Shown here: piece by piece, positions 15,590-24,235 of the stretch
Layout: every line of letters starts with the position of its first letter
Numbering within the stretch: position 1 is the stretch's first letter
Assembly (NCBI GenBank): GCA_016195405.1
Contig: JACPZP010000109.1
Location: 1 to 44,753, forward strand
Direction: 5' to 3'
Length of the DNA: 44,753 nt
From: Planctomycetota bacterium
GTDB lineage: Bacteria; Planctomycetota; Planctomycetia; Gemmatales; Gemmataceae
Translations under genes and position numbers: made by a program
The notes under the pieces: model-generated
What the model saw: the letters and a program-made list of their open reading frames with translations, nothing else
What the model was told of the DNA's origin: nothing
The model's database searches: none

Positions 15590-16369
15590 ATGTCTCAGCC
15601 GATTCTGCGTATCCGCGGCGTCCACAAGTTTTTCACGCGCGGCGAGGAAAAGATTGACGTCTTGCAGAACCTTAGCCTCGAAGTCGCGCAGGGCGAGTTC
15701 CTAGGCATCATGGGCCCTTCGGGTTCCGGCAAGACCACACTCCTGAACCTCATCGCCGGATTGGATCGGCCCAGCGAGGGCGAAGTCTGGATCGGCGAAC
15801 GCCTGATTTCACGCATGTCGGAGGCGGAATTGGCGGCCTGGCGGACGCGCAGCATCGGCTTCATCTTTCAGTTTTACCATTTGTTGCCGGTGCTGACGGC
15901 ATATGAGAACGTCGAATTGCCGCTCTTGCTGCTGCCGTTATCCGCGCGCGAGCGCGATCAGCAAGTTCGCAACGCTCTCGATCTGGTCGGACTGTCGGAC
16001 CGTTTGTCGCATCGCCCGGGCCAGCTTTCAGGCGGCCAGCAACAGCGTGTCGGCATCGCGCGGGCGGTGGTCACCGATCCGACCCTGATCGTCGCCGACG
16101 AACCAACTGGCGACCTCGACGCCCGCTCGGCGGAAGAGATTCTGAATTTACTTTGTGAGCTACAGAAAAGCCTGACGAAGACGATCCTGCTGGTGACGCA
16201 TGACCCGCGCGCCGCCGAGCGGGCCCAGCGCATCGTGCACCTGGAGAAGGGACAGCTGGTGGAGGCGAACGGCATGGCCGCCTCGAATTCGTCGAGCGAC
16301 ATCACCGTTCGCCAAAGCAACTCGCCTACGATATCGGCCGGGACCGGAATCCGCCCCGCGCGTGGTTGA
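15590..16369 (+). CDS. ABC transporter ATP-binding protein, MacB/LolD type
   Basis: A 259-residue ATPase that would energise the FtsX-type permeases encoded next. Walker A is GPSGSGKT (42-49), Q-loop Gln94, signature LSGGQQQR (146-153), Walker B LIVADEPTGDLD (166-177) and switch His204. The MacB/LolD/FtsE class is indicated by FQFYHLLPVLTAYENVELPL and the EPTGDLD box. I start at the ATG preceded by GGAG with a 5-base spacer; a GTG two codons earlier lies within that SD. A palindrome ends just upstream, and another repeat separates it from the first permease. Confidence 0.93.
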   Translation: MSQPILRIRGVHKFFTRGEEKIDVLQNLSLEVAQGEFLGIMGPSGSGKTTLLNLIAGLDRPSEGEVWIGERLISRMSEAELAAWRTRSIGFIFQFYHLLPVLTAYENVELPLLLLPLSARERDQQVRNALDLVGLSDRLSHRPGQLSGGQQQRVGIARAVVTDPTLIVADEPTGDLDARSAEEILNLLCELQKSLTKTILLVTHDPRAAERAQRIVHLEKGQLVEANGMAASNSSSDITVRQSNSPTISAGTGIRPARG

Positions 16370-16387
16370 TGGATTGACCGCCAACCG

Positions 16388-16488
16388 TTTAGCCCCAGTT
16401 CGAAGAACCGGGCGCGGCGGGTGCCCGGTTTGGCGTGATGTTATTTCAACGGATATGGTCCAGCCCGGTTCTGCGAACCGGGGCTAAA
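16388..16488. repeat. Inverted repeat pair between ATPase and first permease genes
   Basis: TTTAGCCCCAGTTCGAAGAACCGGGC-type arms of 26 bases lie at 16388-16413 and 16463-16488 with two mismatches. The 49-base centre includes GTGCCCGGTTT, a partial third copy. The element lies inside the operon, ending 16 bases before the permease ATG. Confidence 0.8.
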
Positions 16489-16504
16489 CTTTGGAGCGCC
16501 GCCG

Positions 16505-17845
16505 ATGGCCGCCTTTCTTGAAGACCTCCTGACCAATCCGATTACGCAACTTACGGCGGCGGTAGGTCTTGCATTTCTCGTCGCGGCCTTTTTGTATGCC
16601 GTTATCAAACCGAGGATGGCGCTTCTCGTTCTCAAGAACTTGCGCCGCAAGAAGTGGCGGACCATCCTAACGTGTGTTGCCACCATGGCGTTGGTCCTGA
16701 TCGTCACGATGATCTGGACCGTCGTTTATTTTCTCGACACGGTGACGCGGGAAAAGGCCCAGGATTTCAAGCTCATCGTAACGGAGCGCTGGCAGCTTCC
16801 CAGCCAGATGCCGATGGGCCACGCCGATTACCTCAATCCCGAATCGCCGAAATTCATCCTCGACAAAAAAGACGTCGGCCCGGACGACTTCATGACCTGG
16901 TCCTTCTACGGCGGCACCGCTGACCCGACGAAATTCACGCCGGAGAACCTTGTCTTCTTTTTCTGCATGAATCCGCGCCACATTCGCACCATGATGGACG
17001 ATCTCAAAGACGTCGATTCCGCTCTCGTCCAGAAGATGATCGATAACCGCCAGGCGTGCCTCTTGGGCAAGGAACGTCTCAAGTCGCTGAATAAACGCGT
17101 TGGCGAACGATTCAAGCTTACCAGCATCAATTACAAGGACATCAATCTCGAGTTTGAAGTCGTCGGCGAGCTGCCGGAAGGCCGTTACGACAAAAGCGGG
17201 ATTATGAACGTCGACTATTTCAACGACGAACTCGACAAGTACGCCCGGGACCGCGGCGGCAAGAAGCATCCTCTGGATGAAAAACGCCTCAATCTCATTT
17301 GGCTCCGCGTCAAAGATCGCGACACGTTCGACCGTGTCGCCCAGGTAATCGAGAGTTCATCTTCTTTCGCCGACAGGCCCGTGAAATGCGAGACGGCATC
17401 GTCGGGCATCGGCGCCTTCCTCGACGCTTACCGCGACCTTCTCTGGATGGTGAAGTGGTTGATGGTGCCGGCGATTCTGGCAATCATGTCGCTCGTCGTA
17501 GCGATCGCCATCAGCATCGGCGTGCGCGAGCGCCGAACGGAAATGGCCGTCTTGAAGGTTCTCGGCTACCGCCCGAATGAGATTCTTTACCTCATCCTGG
17601 GAGAATCCCTTCTCGTCGGCGCCCTTAGCGGGTTGGCGGCGGGGGTTCTTGCAGTCGTCCTGATCAACGTCGTGGTTGGCGGTATCCCGTTCCCGATCGC
17701 GTTCTTCCCGACGTTCATGGTTCCGGTGCAGGCAATTCTCTGGGGGCTGGCCATGGGCGCCGCGACGGCATACCTGGGCGGCTTTATTCCAGCCTACATC
17801 GCCCGCTCGGTCAGGGTCTCGGAAGTGTTTTCCAAAGTGGCTTGA
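16505..17845 (+). CDS. FtsX/MacB-type ABC permease (first of two)
   Basis: A 446-residue inner-membrane permease. It has two hydrophobic stretches near the N-terminus (LTAAVGLAFLVAAFLYAVI and TILTCVATMALVLIVTMIW), then a large extracytoplasmic domain (about 80-300). Three further segments near the C-terminus carry the FtsX signature ISIGVRERRTEMAVLKVLG and RPNEILYLILGESLLVG. In MacB-like systems such permeases use mechanotransmission to move lipids, peptides or antibiotics across the envelope rather than classic transport. A second permease follows 15 bases downstream, so the transporter is probably a heterodimer. SD GGAG lies 8 bases before the ATG. Confidence 0.9.
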   Translation: MAAFLEDLLTNPITQLTAAVGLAFLVAAFLYAVIKPRMALLVLKNLRRKKWRTILTCVATMALVLIVTMIWTVVYFLDTVTREKAQDFKLIVTERWQLPSQMPMGHADYLNPESPKFILDKKDVGPDDFMTWSFYGGTADPTKFTPENLVFFFCMNPRHIRTMMDDLKDVDSALVQKMIDNRQACLLGKERLKSLNKRVGERFKLTSINYKDINLEFEVVGELPEGRYDKSGIMNVDYFNDELDKYARDRGGKKHPLDEKRLNLIWLRVKDRDTFDRVAQVIESSSSFADRPVKCETASSGIGAFLDAYRDLLWMVKWLMVPAILAIMSLVVAIAISIGVRERRTEMAVLKVLGYRPNEILYLILGESLLVGALSGLAAGVLAVVLINVVVGGIPFPIAFFPTFMVPVQAILWGLAMGAATAYLGGFIPAYIARSVRVSEVFSKVA

Positions 17846-17860
17846 GCAAGAAGTGCAAAC

Positions 17861-19213
17861 ATGATTCTCCGTTATGTTATTCTCGGCGTTCTCGTGCTTT
17901 TGGCCTTGCCGACCGTCATGGCTCTTGCCGTGGCCGTTCTCCCCGTTTGCAAAGTCCCGTTTCGCTACAACCTTCGCAACCTGCAAGCCCGCTGGATCAC
18001 TTCGCTGGTGACGGCGCTGGCTTTCACCCTCGTCATCGGCCTTTTGACCATCATGCTGGCGTTCGCGCGCGGAATGGACAAACTCACGGAGACTACGGGC
18101 CACGCGGGCAATGTGCTTGTCCTCGCCGACGGCGCTACCGACGAGGCGTTCAGCAACCTGAGCGATGCCAGCATTGAGCTATTGCCGTCCGAGTTGCAAG
18201 CGCTCGTCGAGCGCGACGAAGCGGACCGACCAATGTTCAGCAAGGAAGTGTACGTCATCGTCAGCCAGACTTTGCCCAATCCGGTGCCCGGCGGACGCAA
18301 GCGCCGCTTCGTGCAAATGCGCGGACTGGCCGACATGCCGCTTTCGGCGAGGATTCACGAAATCGAGTTGGCCGCAGGCGACTGGCCGTCGGCGAGCGGT
18401 TCGCGCGAAGTTACGTACACGCGGGACGGCGGCGCCACGAAGGAAGCGTTAAACGAAATTGTTGTGGGCGACGGCGTCGCCAAGACCTTCGGCGCCGATT
18501 TGGGCAAGCCAAGCTTGATGCCGGGCGACGTGATTGACCTGGGTGGGCATCGCTGGTATGTAACCGGCATCATGAAGGCGACGGGTTCCTCCTTCGGCTC
18601 CGAGGTCTGGGGGCGCGACACCCACGTCGGTGAACGCTTCGGCCGCAGAAACTCGTACAGCTCATTCGTCGTCCGAACCAAGGACGCTCAACTTGCGGAG
18701 AAAGGCGCCGAGCTGCTCCAGGGCTTTCGCAGCGACCGAACTTTTCAAGCTCAGACGGAGCGATCCTATTACGCCAAGCTACAAAACACCAATGACCAGT
18801 TTCGGTTGATGTTCTATATCATTGCCCTCTTCATGGCCGTCGGCGGAGTTCTGGGAGTCATGAACACCATGTTCGCCGCCATTAGCCAGCGGACGAAGGA
18901 CATCGGCGTCATGCGGCTGCTCGGTTACACGCGCCTGCAAATCCTTTGCTCATTCTTGTTGGAGTCGCTGATCATCGCGCTCGTGGGCGGCGCCCTTGGG
19001 TTCGGCATCGGTTATCTCGCCGACGGCTGGACCGCGAGCAGCATCATCAGCAGCGGCGCCGGCGGCGGCGGTAAGAGCATCGTCTTGCGACTCACCGTCG
19101 ACCAAAGCGTCATGCTCGCGGCGGTTTTGTTCACGTTTTACATGGGCGCTGTGGGCGGGCTGATTCCCAGCCTGTCCGCGATGCGCCTCAAGCCGCTGGA
19201 ATCCTTGCGCTGA
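17861..19213 (+). CDS. FtsX/MacB-type ABC permease (second of two)
   Basis: A 450-residue permease paralogous to the preceding gene. An N-terminal membrane segment (VILGVLVLLALPTVMALAVA) precedes VPFRYNLRNLQARWITSLV, a usual MacB-family opening. A long extracytoplasmic domain follows, then three C-terminal membrane segments with AISQRTKDIGVMRLLGYTR, the FtsX signature before helix 3. A glycine-rich SSGAGGGGKS loop is present. It is the last gene of the TetR-HlyD-ATPase-FtsX-FtsX operon. The exported compound is unknown; lipid, lipoprotein or antibiotic efflux would all fit. Confidence 0.9.
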   Translation: MILRYVILGVLVLLALPTVMALAVAVLPVCKVPFRYNLRNLQARWITSLVTALAFTLVIGLLTIMLAFARGMDKLTETTGHAGNVLVLADGATDEAFSNLSDASIELLPSELQALVERDEADRPMFSKEVYVIVSQTLPNPVPGGRKRRFVQMRGLADMPLSARIHEIELAAGDWPSASGSREVTYTRDGGATKEALNEIVVGDGVAKTFGADLGKPSLMPGDVIDLGGHRWYVTGIMKATGSSFGSEVWGRDTHVGERFGRRNSYSSFVVRTKDAQLAEKGAELLQGFRSDRTFQAQTERSYYAKLQNTNDQFRLMFYIIALFMAVGGVLGVMNTMFAAISQRTKDIGVMRLLGYTRLQILCSFLLESLIIALVGGALGFGIGYLADGWTASSIISSGAGGGGKSIVLRLTVDQSVMLAAVLFTFYMGAVGGLIPSLSAMRLKPLESLR

Positions 19214-19278
19214 TCACGCCCCGCACGTGGGAAAGCGCTGCCGACTTCGCGCAACGCGCGCGAAACCGCAAGCATTGT

Positions 19279-21834
19279 TCAGGGCCGCTCAGCCAACTTC
19301 CAATGTTTTCCGGTCACATGCGTCTCCGCGATCCACGTGCTGTCGTCTTTTCGAAACGTCACCGCGCCGTGCGTCCACGTCGTCAGATAAACGGCGCCGC
19401 GCGCCTCGTACGGGTTGGGTTCGCGTGGTTTTGACTTTGGCGGACCTTGACAGCTCACCACGACTTTCGGCCTGGCCCATTCCGCCAGCTCGTTCTTGTT
19501 CGAAGTCCTGCTGCCGTGATGCGGGGCCATCAGCACATCAAGTTCGCGCCGTGGCATCGCCAGCACGCGGTCGAGTCCGAGACCTTCGAGATCGCCGGTA
19601 AGGAGCATCGACAAACCCTGATTGCGAACGTGCAGCACCAGGCTACGCGAGTTCTCGTTGCCCTCTGGTCCAGTGGGCGGCGGATGCAAGACCTCCATCG
19701 TCATGCCTTCTACTTCGACGACGTCGCCCGATTTGAGAATGCGGAGGGGTATCCGCCGTTTCTCGATGTCGGCCAACGTGGCCGCCACGCCGCGTGTGCT
19801 GCGGTCTTGGAACGATGGCGTGCAGGAGATTCGGCCTACAGAGAACCGATCGAACAAAGCGACGAGGCCGTTGAAGTGATCGAGATCGGCGTGCGACAGC
19901 AAGACTTCATCGACATGGCGGATGCCGCGAGACCAGAGGAACGGGGCGATGTGCCGGCGCGTGACGTCGGGGCCGCTGATGGCGCCGGCGTCATAGAGCA
20001 GGGTTTGACCTTGCGGCGTTTCGATGACCGTGCAGCCGCCATGGCCGACGGCGACAAACGTGCAACGGAACTCGGCGTCGCGCGGCGGCCAGAGCGCGAG
20101 GATCAGGCCGAGAGCGAGCCAAAGGACGCCGGCCCACGCGAGGACGCGAACATGAACGCGGACTCTATCCATGGTCAGGTAAGCGAATAGGCCCACATAA
20201 AACACGCCTAACCACCAAGCTGGAACGTCGGAAACGTAGAAGTACGCGAACGACCAGGACATTCCCGCATCCACCAGAAACTCGCATGCAGCAAGGCTTG
20301 CAGTCGTGACCCAACCTGCCAATATCGCAAACGGCGGGAAGACAAAGCCCCAAAAAAGCACCATAAAGCCACCGATCAAGGCAATGGAAGTTAACAGCAC
20401 CAGTGGAGGCCCAAGGAGAAGCGCGACAGGGGAAATCAAGTTGAATCGGTGAGCGACCAAGGGCGTCACCGCAAGCCAGACCCCCAGGTTTATTGCGTAT
20501 AACAAGACGAGCCAATGGCACCAGCGGCGAGCGAGGCGGAGCGGCAGAGGCCGACTCTCGTCAATTAACCTTTCAAGTGCTCGTTCAAGACGACTCTGTT
20601 CAATTGACTTTCGGATGGCTGGGTCAACAAACTTTTGGTCGGGCGTTTGCAAGAGAAATGCCGAGGATATGACTCCGGGCTGAGTTCCCCACAGGAGAAC
20701 TGCCACGGCAAGAAACGAGAGTTGACAGCCCGCGTTAGACAGATCCGTCGGGTTTGCGACAAGGACGCCGATCCAGCCAAATGCAAGAACGTTCGCACTA
20801 AGGATCGGCCGGCGGAAGAACACGCCGCCGCACATGAGAATCGAGGCCCAGGCAGCCCGCATAACGGCAGGTCTGGCCCCTACCAGTAAGGCATACAACA
20901 AAAGTATTAAGGCAACCAGCAAAGCGCCTTGGCGACGCGACAATCGAGTCAAACGCAAGAAAAACCAAAGAAAGGCAGCCAGCACGACGAGATGCTGCCC
21001 GGAGATCGCCAGCACGTGGATGACTCCCGTGCGCATGTACTTTTCCCAGTCGTCGCCGGTCATGCCTGCGCCTTCGCCGAGAAGCAGGGCGCCGGCGAGT
21101 CCCTGGTAGCGCATGGGCAAATACTCGGCCAACGTCGCATTTCCCCAGCCGCGGATGACCGCCAGCCAGCCGAAGAAATTAGCGGGCCAACCCTGTTCGC
21201 GGAGCACGATGGCATCGTCATCCGTGGGCACTTGAAAAATGGCGCCGATGCCTTGATCGCGAAGCTGGGCGGCATAGTCGAAACCGCCCAGGTTCACCGG
21301 GCCTTCGGGTAGCACAAGCCGGCCTGCCGCCTCAATGCGATCGCCGACGTGTGCATTGCGGACTTTGCCGGCTACGGTCGTCTGCAGAAGACCCGAAACC
21401 TCGAGCCAAGCGGAGCCGTCGAGCAGGTGGGTCGCTCTTAGAACGAAACGCGTACGCTCGCTCGTTGGGAAGGTGCGCAGCGGATCGTCGCCGCTGCCGC
21501 GTACAAATGTGGGTTCGGAGTTGATCACGCCGCGGACACGGGCCGGCATTGGCTCGGTAGTCGCGTAATGGCGAATGTCGTTGACCGCGACGGCAAAGAG
21601 AAACCAGTGATGGTAGACCGCGCCCAATCCCAGGCAGCCGGCGCCAAGATAGATTTGGGAAAGCCCGCGCTCCGGCCCGCGGTGAAGCGTGAACCATGCC
21701 AGCCAGGCGGCACACGTGAACCCAAAGCTGAAATAGAGGGGAACGAAGATGAGCCGGTCCAGCACGATGCCGGCCGTCAGACAAAGGGCGACCGGGACGA
21801 GCGGGGCGCGCCAGAAATTGGGAGTGGGCAACAT
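19279..21834 (-). CDS. comEC: ComEC/Rec2-family DNA internalization protein
   Basis: An 851-residue membrane protein thought to form the channel that takes up single-stranded DNA during transformation. It has an N-terminal soluble domain (DUF4131-like), a central multi-span Competence domain with the conserved HVLAISGQHLVVLAAF, and a C-terminal metallo-beta-lactamase domain. The latter has LSHADLDHFNG (HxDxDH metal motif) and MAPHHGSRTSN. The usual VGQGD motif opening this domain reads VAVGHGGCTVIE, so the Asp is missing. No other competence gene is nearby. Start is the ATG at MLPTPNFWR. It converges on the ABC operon. Confidence 0.9.
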   Translation of the reverse strand: MLPTPNFWRAPLVPVALCLTAGIVLDRLIFVPLYFSFGFTCAAWLAWFTLHRGPERGLSQIYLGAGCLGLGAVYHHWFLFAVAVNDIRHYATTEPMPARVRGVINSEPTFVRGSGDDPLRTFPTSERTRFVLRATHLLDGSAWLEVSGLLQTTVAGKVRNAHVGDRIEAAGRLVLPEGPVNLGGFDYAAQLRDQGIGAIFQVPTDDDAIVLREQGWPANFFGWLAVIRGWGNATLAEYLPMRYQGLAGALLLGEGAGMTGDDWEKYMRTGVIHVLAISGQHLVVLAAFLWFFLRLTRLSRRQGALLVALILLLYALLVGARPAVMRAAWASILMCGGVFFRRPILSANVLAFGWIGVLVANPTDLSNAGCQLSFLAVAVLLWGTQPGVISSAFLLQTPDQKFVDPAIRKSIEQSRLERALERLIDESRPLPLRLARRWCHWLVLLYAINLGVWLAVTPLVAHRFNLISPVALLLGPPLVLLTSIALIGGFMVLFWGFVFPPFAILAGWVTTASLAACEFLVDAGMSWSFAYFYVSDVPAWWLGVFYVGLFAYLTMDRVRVHVRVLAWAGVLWLALGLILALWPPRDAEFRCTFVAVGHGGCTVIETPQGQTLLYDAGAISGPDVTRRHIAPFLWSRGIRHVDEVLLSHADLDHFNGLVALFDRFSVGRISCTPSFQDRSTRGVAATLADIEKRRIPLRILKSGDVVEVEGMTMEVLHPPPTGPEGNENSRSLVLHVRNQGLSMLLTGDLEGLGLDRVLAMPRRELDVLMAPHHGSRTSNKNELAEWARPKVVVSCQGPPKSKPREPNPYEARGAVYLTTWTHGAVTFRKDDSTWIAETHVTGKHWKLAERP

Positions 21835-22119
21835 TGCGGGATTTTCAAGCGAAATCCCGCGCGTTGCAACAAAAAAATGGGCATGGTTCAGAAACGGGTT
21901 CTTTAGGGTAGCAAAGAAGGCTCGTCTTGCCAGGAACCTTTTCCGGCCATCCCCCGACGAATCTGTTCGCTTTATTCAGTAAGTCTTTGTCGCCTGGTAA
22001 GTTAAGGTGCGAGCCATTCCATTGAATTGCGTCGCCAGGGGTGTGGGGGGGGTGGCGACACAACGAATTCTTGGGGGCAAAGCGGTACCTTGACTTTAGC
22101 CTTGGCAAAAAGCGACGTG

Positions 22120-23250
22120 CTAAACCCTCGCCAGGCTCAACGGCTTCCCGCTCTTCCACGCGTGCTCTTCGCGCTCGACTTCGTGATAGAGAGTATCGCG
22201 CTCGACGGGCACACGGCCCGTTTCTTCGATCAGATGCCGAAGTTCAGCGACCGTCAGCTCCTCGGGCGAGTCGCTGCCGGCGTCGTGGTAGATCTTCTCG
22301 TGGACCACGGTGCCGTCGATGTCGTCGGCCCCGAAGCTGAGCGCGAGCTGGGCGGTCTTGATTCCCAGCATGATCCAGTACGCTTTGATATGCGGGAAAT
22401 TGTCGAGCATCAGCCGGCTGACGGCCATGGTGCGAAGGTCCATCAGCACGCTCGCCTTCTTGATGTGGTCGAGCTTGGTGTTGTCCGGGTGGAAGGCGAG
22501 CGGGATGAAGGTCTGGAAGCCGCCGGTCTGGTCCTGCAACTCGCGCAGCCGTATCAGGTGGTCGATGCGGTGGGCGGAGTTTTCGATGTGGCCATAGAGC
22601 ATGGTGGCATTGGAGCGCAACCCGAGTTCGTGGGCCTCGCGGTGGATACGAATCCAGGCGTCGGCGTCGGCCTTGTGCTCGCAGATCTTGTCGCGCACCT
22701 CGGGGTGGAAAATCTCCGCGCCGCCGCCGGGCAGGCTGCCGAGCCCGGCGTCCTTGAATTCCGCCAGGATGTCGCGGGTCGGCCGGCTGGTCAGCTCCGA
22801 GAACCAGTGCCATTCGACGGCGGTGTACGCTTTGAGGTGCAGCCGTGGAAAGGCGTCGTGGATGATGCGGACGACATTGAGATACCAGTCGTAAGGAAGC
22901 TGATGGTGCAGTCCCCCGACGATGTGCATCTCGGTGGCGCCGCGGCGCTCGGCCTCACCGGCCCGTTCGAGGATTTGCTCGTCGGACATCACGTAGCCTT
23001 TGGGGCTTTTCAGATCGGCCCGGAAAGCACAGAAGATGCAGCGGTAGATGCAGACGTTGGTGGGATTGAGGTGCGTGTTGACGTTGTAATAGGTGAAGTT
23101 GCCGTTCTTCCGTTCGCGAACGAGGTTGGCCAGTTCACCGAGCGTGAACAGGTCGGCGTGGTCGTATAGGAACAGGCCGTCGTCGAACGAGAGCCGCTCG
23201 CCGGCGTTGAGCTTTGGGCGAATTTCGCAGATCGCAGATGAACTTTCCAT
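22120..23250 (-). CDS. mqnE: Aminofutalosine synthase (radical SAM)
   Basis: A 376-residue radical SAM enzyme of the futalosine route to menaquinone. MqnE joins 3-[(1-carboxyvinyl)oxy]benzoate to S-adenosylmethionine, giving aminofutalosine. The iron-sulfur cluster motif is CIYRCIFC (Cys67, Cys71, Cys74), and LPGGGAEIF, EWHWFSEL and HPDNTKLDHI are family features. MqnC has a related layout, but TEMHIVGGLHHQLPYDWY and LGSLPGGGAEIF fit MqnE better. No other mqn gene is in the window. The start is the ATG at MESSSAICE; the longer open frame overlaps the neighbouring intergenic space. It implies a menaquinone-based respiratory chain. Confidence 0.9.
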   Translation of the reverse strand: MESSSAICEIRPKLNAGERLSFDDGLFLYDHADLFTLGELANLVRERKNGNFTYYNVNTHLNPTNVCIYRCIFCAFRADLKSPKGYVMSDEQILERAGEAERRGATEMHIVGGLHHQLPYDWYLNVVRIIHDAFPRLHLKAYTAVEWHWFSELTSRPTRDILAEFKDAGLGSLPGGGAEIFHPEVRDKICEHKADADAWIRIHREAHELGLRSNATMLYGHIENSAHRIDHLIRLRELQDQTGGFQTFIPLAFHPDNTKLDHIKKASVLMDLRTMAVSRLMLDNFPHIKAYWIMLGIKTAQLALSFGADDIDGTVVHEKIYHDAGSDSPEELTVAELRHLIEETGRVPVERDTLYHEVEREEHAWKSGKPLSLARV

Positions 23251-23317
23251 GCAATTCTCAGATTGCCTCATGCGAAGAGAACCGAAAACTTGAGCAGGAA
23301 TTAACCTATCAGTTTTC

Positions 23318-23893
23318 TTAAGCCGATTCCTTGTTGAAGCTTTTTGCTTCGGCATCAACCAACTGCGAAATAAGGCCCGAAGGCGACACCTGTCGACGCT
23401 CGGCTTCCTTGCGTAATTCTTGCCACACATTATCCGGCAGAGAAATTGACACCTGCTTGAGCTTGGCCCTTTCGGTTCGGCTAAGGTGCAAGCTATGGAT
23501 CTTGTCACCTTGGAAAACGATTTGCACGCCGGAGGGTAGATTCATGTGGTCCCAGTCGTCAATTGGAATTGGAGCGAGCGCGATCACTGCAAGGAATCCT
23601 TCAATTGCCTCTCGCGAAGTCTTGCAGTCCGGCATCCAACCCGTCCAACTGAGACGGGCCGGCAACGAGCCTTTGTTGCCTTCAACGTGCAATGACATGT
23701 GTATCAGACGCCAGTCGCGCTGCGATTCCTTCAAAAACGAAAGCTCAAGAGGGCCGAATTTCCAGATCAGCGGTTTTTTTTGCGTCGAAATATCCTCAGG
23801 ATTGCCCAGGAGCCGCCGCACTTCTTCGGGGCTAATTCCAAGACGAATTTCGCCAAGGTCTCCAGTCTTGAGAAAGCGCTCCAAAGTGTCCAT
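23318..23893 (-). CDS. Unknown protein with C-terminal ribbon-helix-helix-like domain
   Basis: A 191-residue protein I cannot name. The N-terminal part has GEIRLGISPEEVRRLLGNPE, a pattern seen in small immunity-like or regulatory proteins, then alternating strands. The last 45 residues, starting KQVSISLPDNVWQELRKE and continuing SPSGLISQLVDAE, fit a strand-helix-helix ribbon-helix-helix domain as in Arc/MetJ and many antitoxins. An ATG preceded by GGGGA is chosen; a TTG two codons earlier would overlap the upstream stop (TTGA). It is cotranscribed with the 110-aa gene. A toxin-antitoxin or immunity role is inference only. Confidence 0.7.
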   Translation of the reverse strand: MDTLERFLKTGDLGEIRLGISPEEVRRLLGNPEDISTQKKPLIWKFGPLELSFLKESQRDWRLIHMSLHVEGNKGSLPARLSWTGWMPDCKTSREAIEGFLAVIALAPIPIDDWDHMNLPSGVQIVFQGDKIHSLHLSRTERAKLKQVSISLPDNVWQELRKEAERRQVSPSGLISQLVDAEAKSFNKESA

Positions 23894-23895
23894 TG

Positions 23896-24228
23896 TCAAA
23901 TCCCCAATCTCTTTAGCGCGGCCTTCAGAAACGCAAATTCCGCTCCCCGTCCCCTGGCAAGCGACTCCAATACACCAGACTGCCCAAGCATAAACTTTTG
24001 AGCACGCTCCAGTTCGCTGAACAGCTTTTGGCGATTCGCCCTTTCCCCAAGCCAGTTCAACACCCGCTTGCCGGCTGCCTCGGCATCGCGGTTCGAAGTC
24101 GATTGAAACACCTTCTTGATTACAATACCCCTTAAATGGTTGGGCCGCACTACTACTTCCACGTTGTCAACGTGAATGTGGCAGCCCTTAGTGATCCAGT
24201 CTGAGGTAATCTTTGAAAGCTGGCACAT
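23896..24228 (-). CDS. Unknown 110-aa protein, partner of the ribbon-helix-helix protein
   Basis: A 110-residue, basic, probably cytosolic protein. The N-terminal half reads TKGCHIHVDNVEVVVRPNH followed by GIVIKKVF, a small beta domain with a His-x-His pair. The C-terminal half is helical and rich in Arg, Lys and Glu. It begins 7 bases after the stop of the transglutaminase-like gene and ends just before the RHH-type gene, so all three are probably one transcript. It could be a toxin or a nucleic-acid-binding partner, but I see no catalytic motif that proves this. Confidence 0.6.
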   Translation of the reverse strand: MCQLSKITSDWITKGCHIHVDNVEVVVRPNHLRGIVIKKVFQSTSNRDAEAAGKRVLNWLGERANRQKLFSELERAQKFMLGQSGVLESLARGRGAEFAFLKAALKRLGI

Positions 24229-24235
24229 TTACCGC

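Noticed and set aside
22027..23169. 380-codon plus-strand open frame over mqnE
   Set aside because: It is a shadow of the mqnE reading frame; the radical SAM cysteine motif lies on the minus strand.
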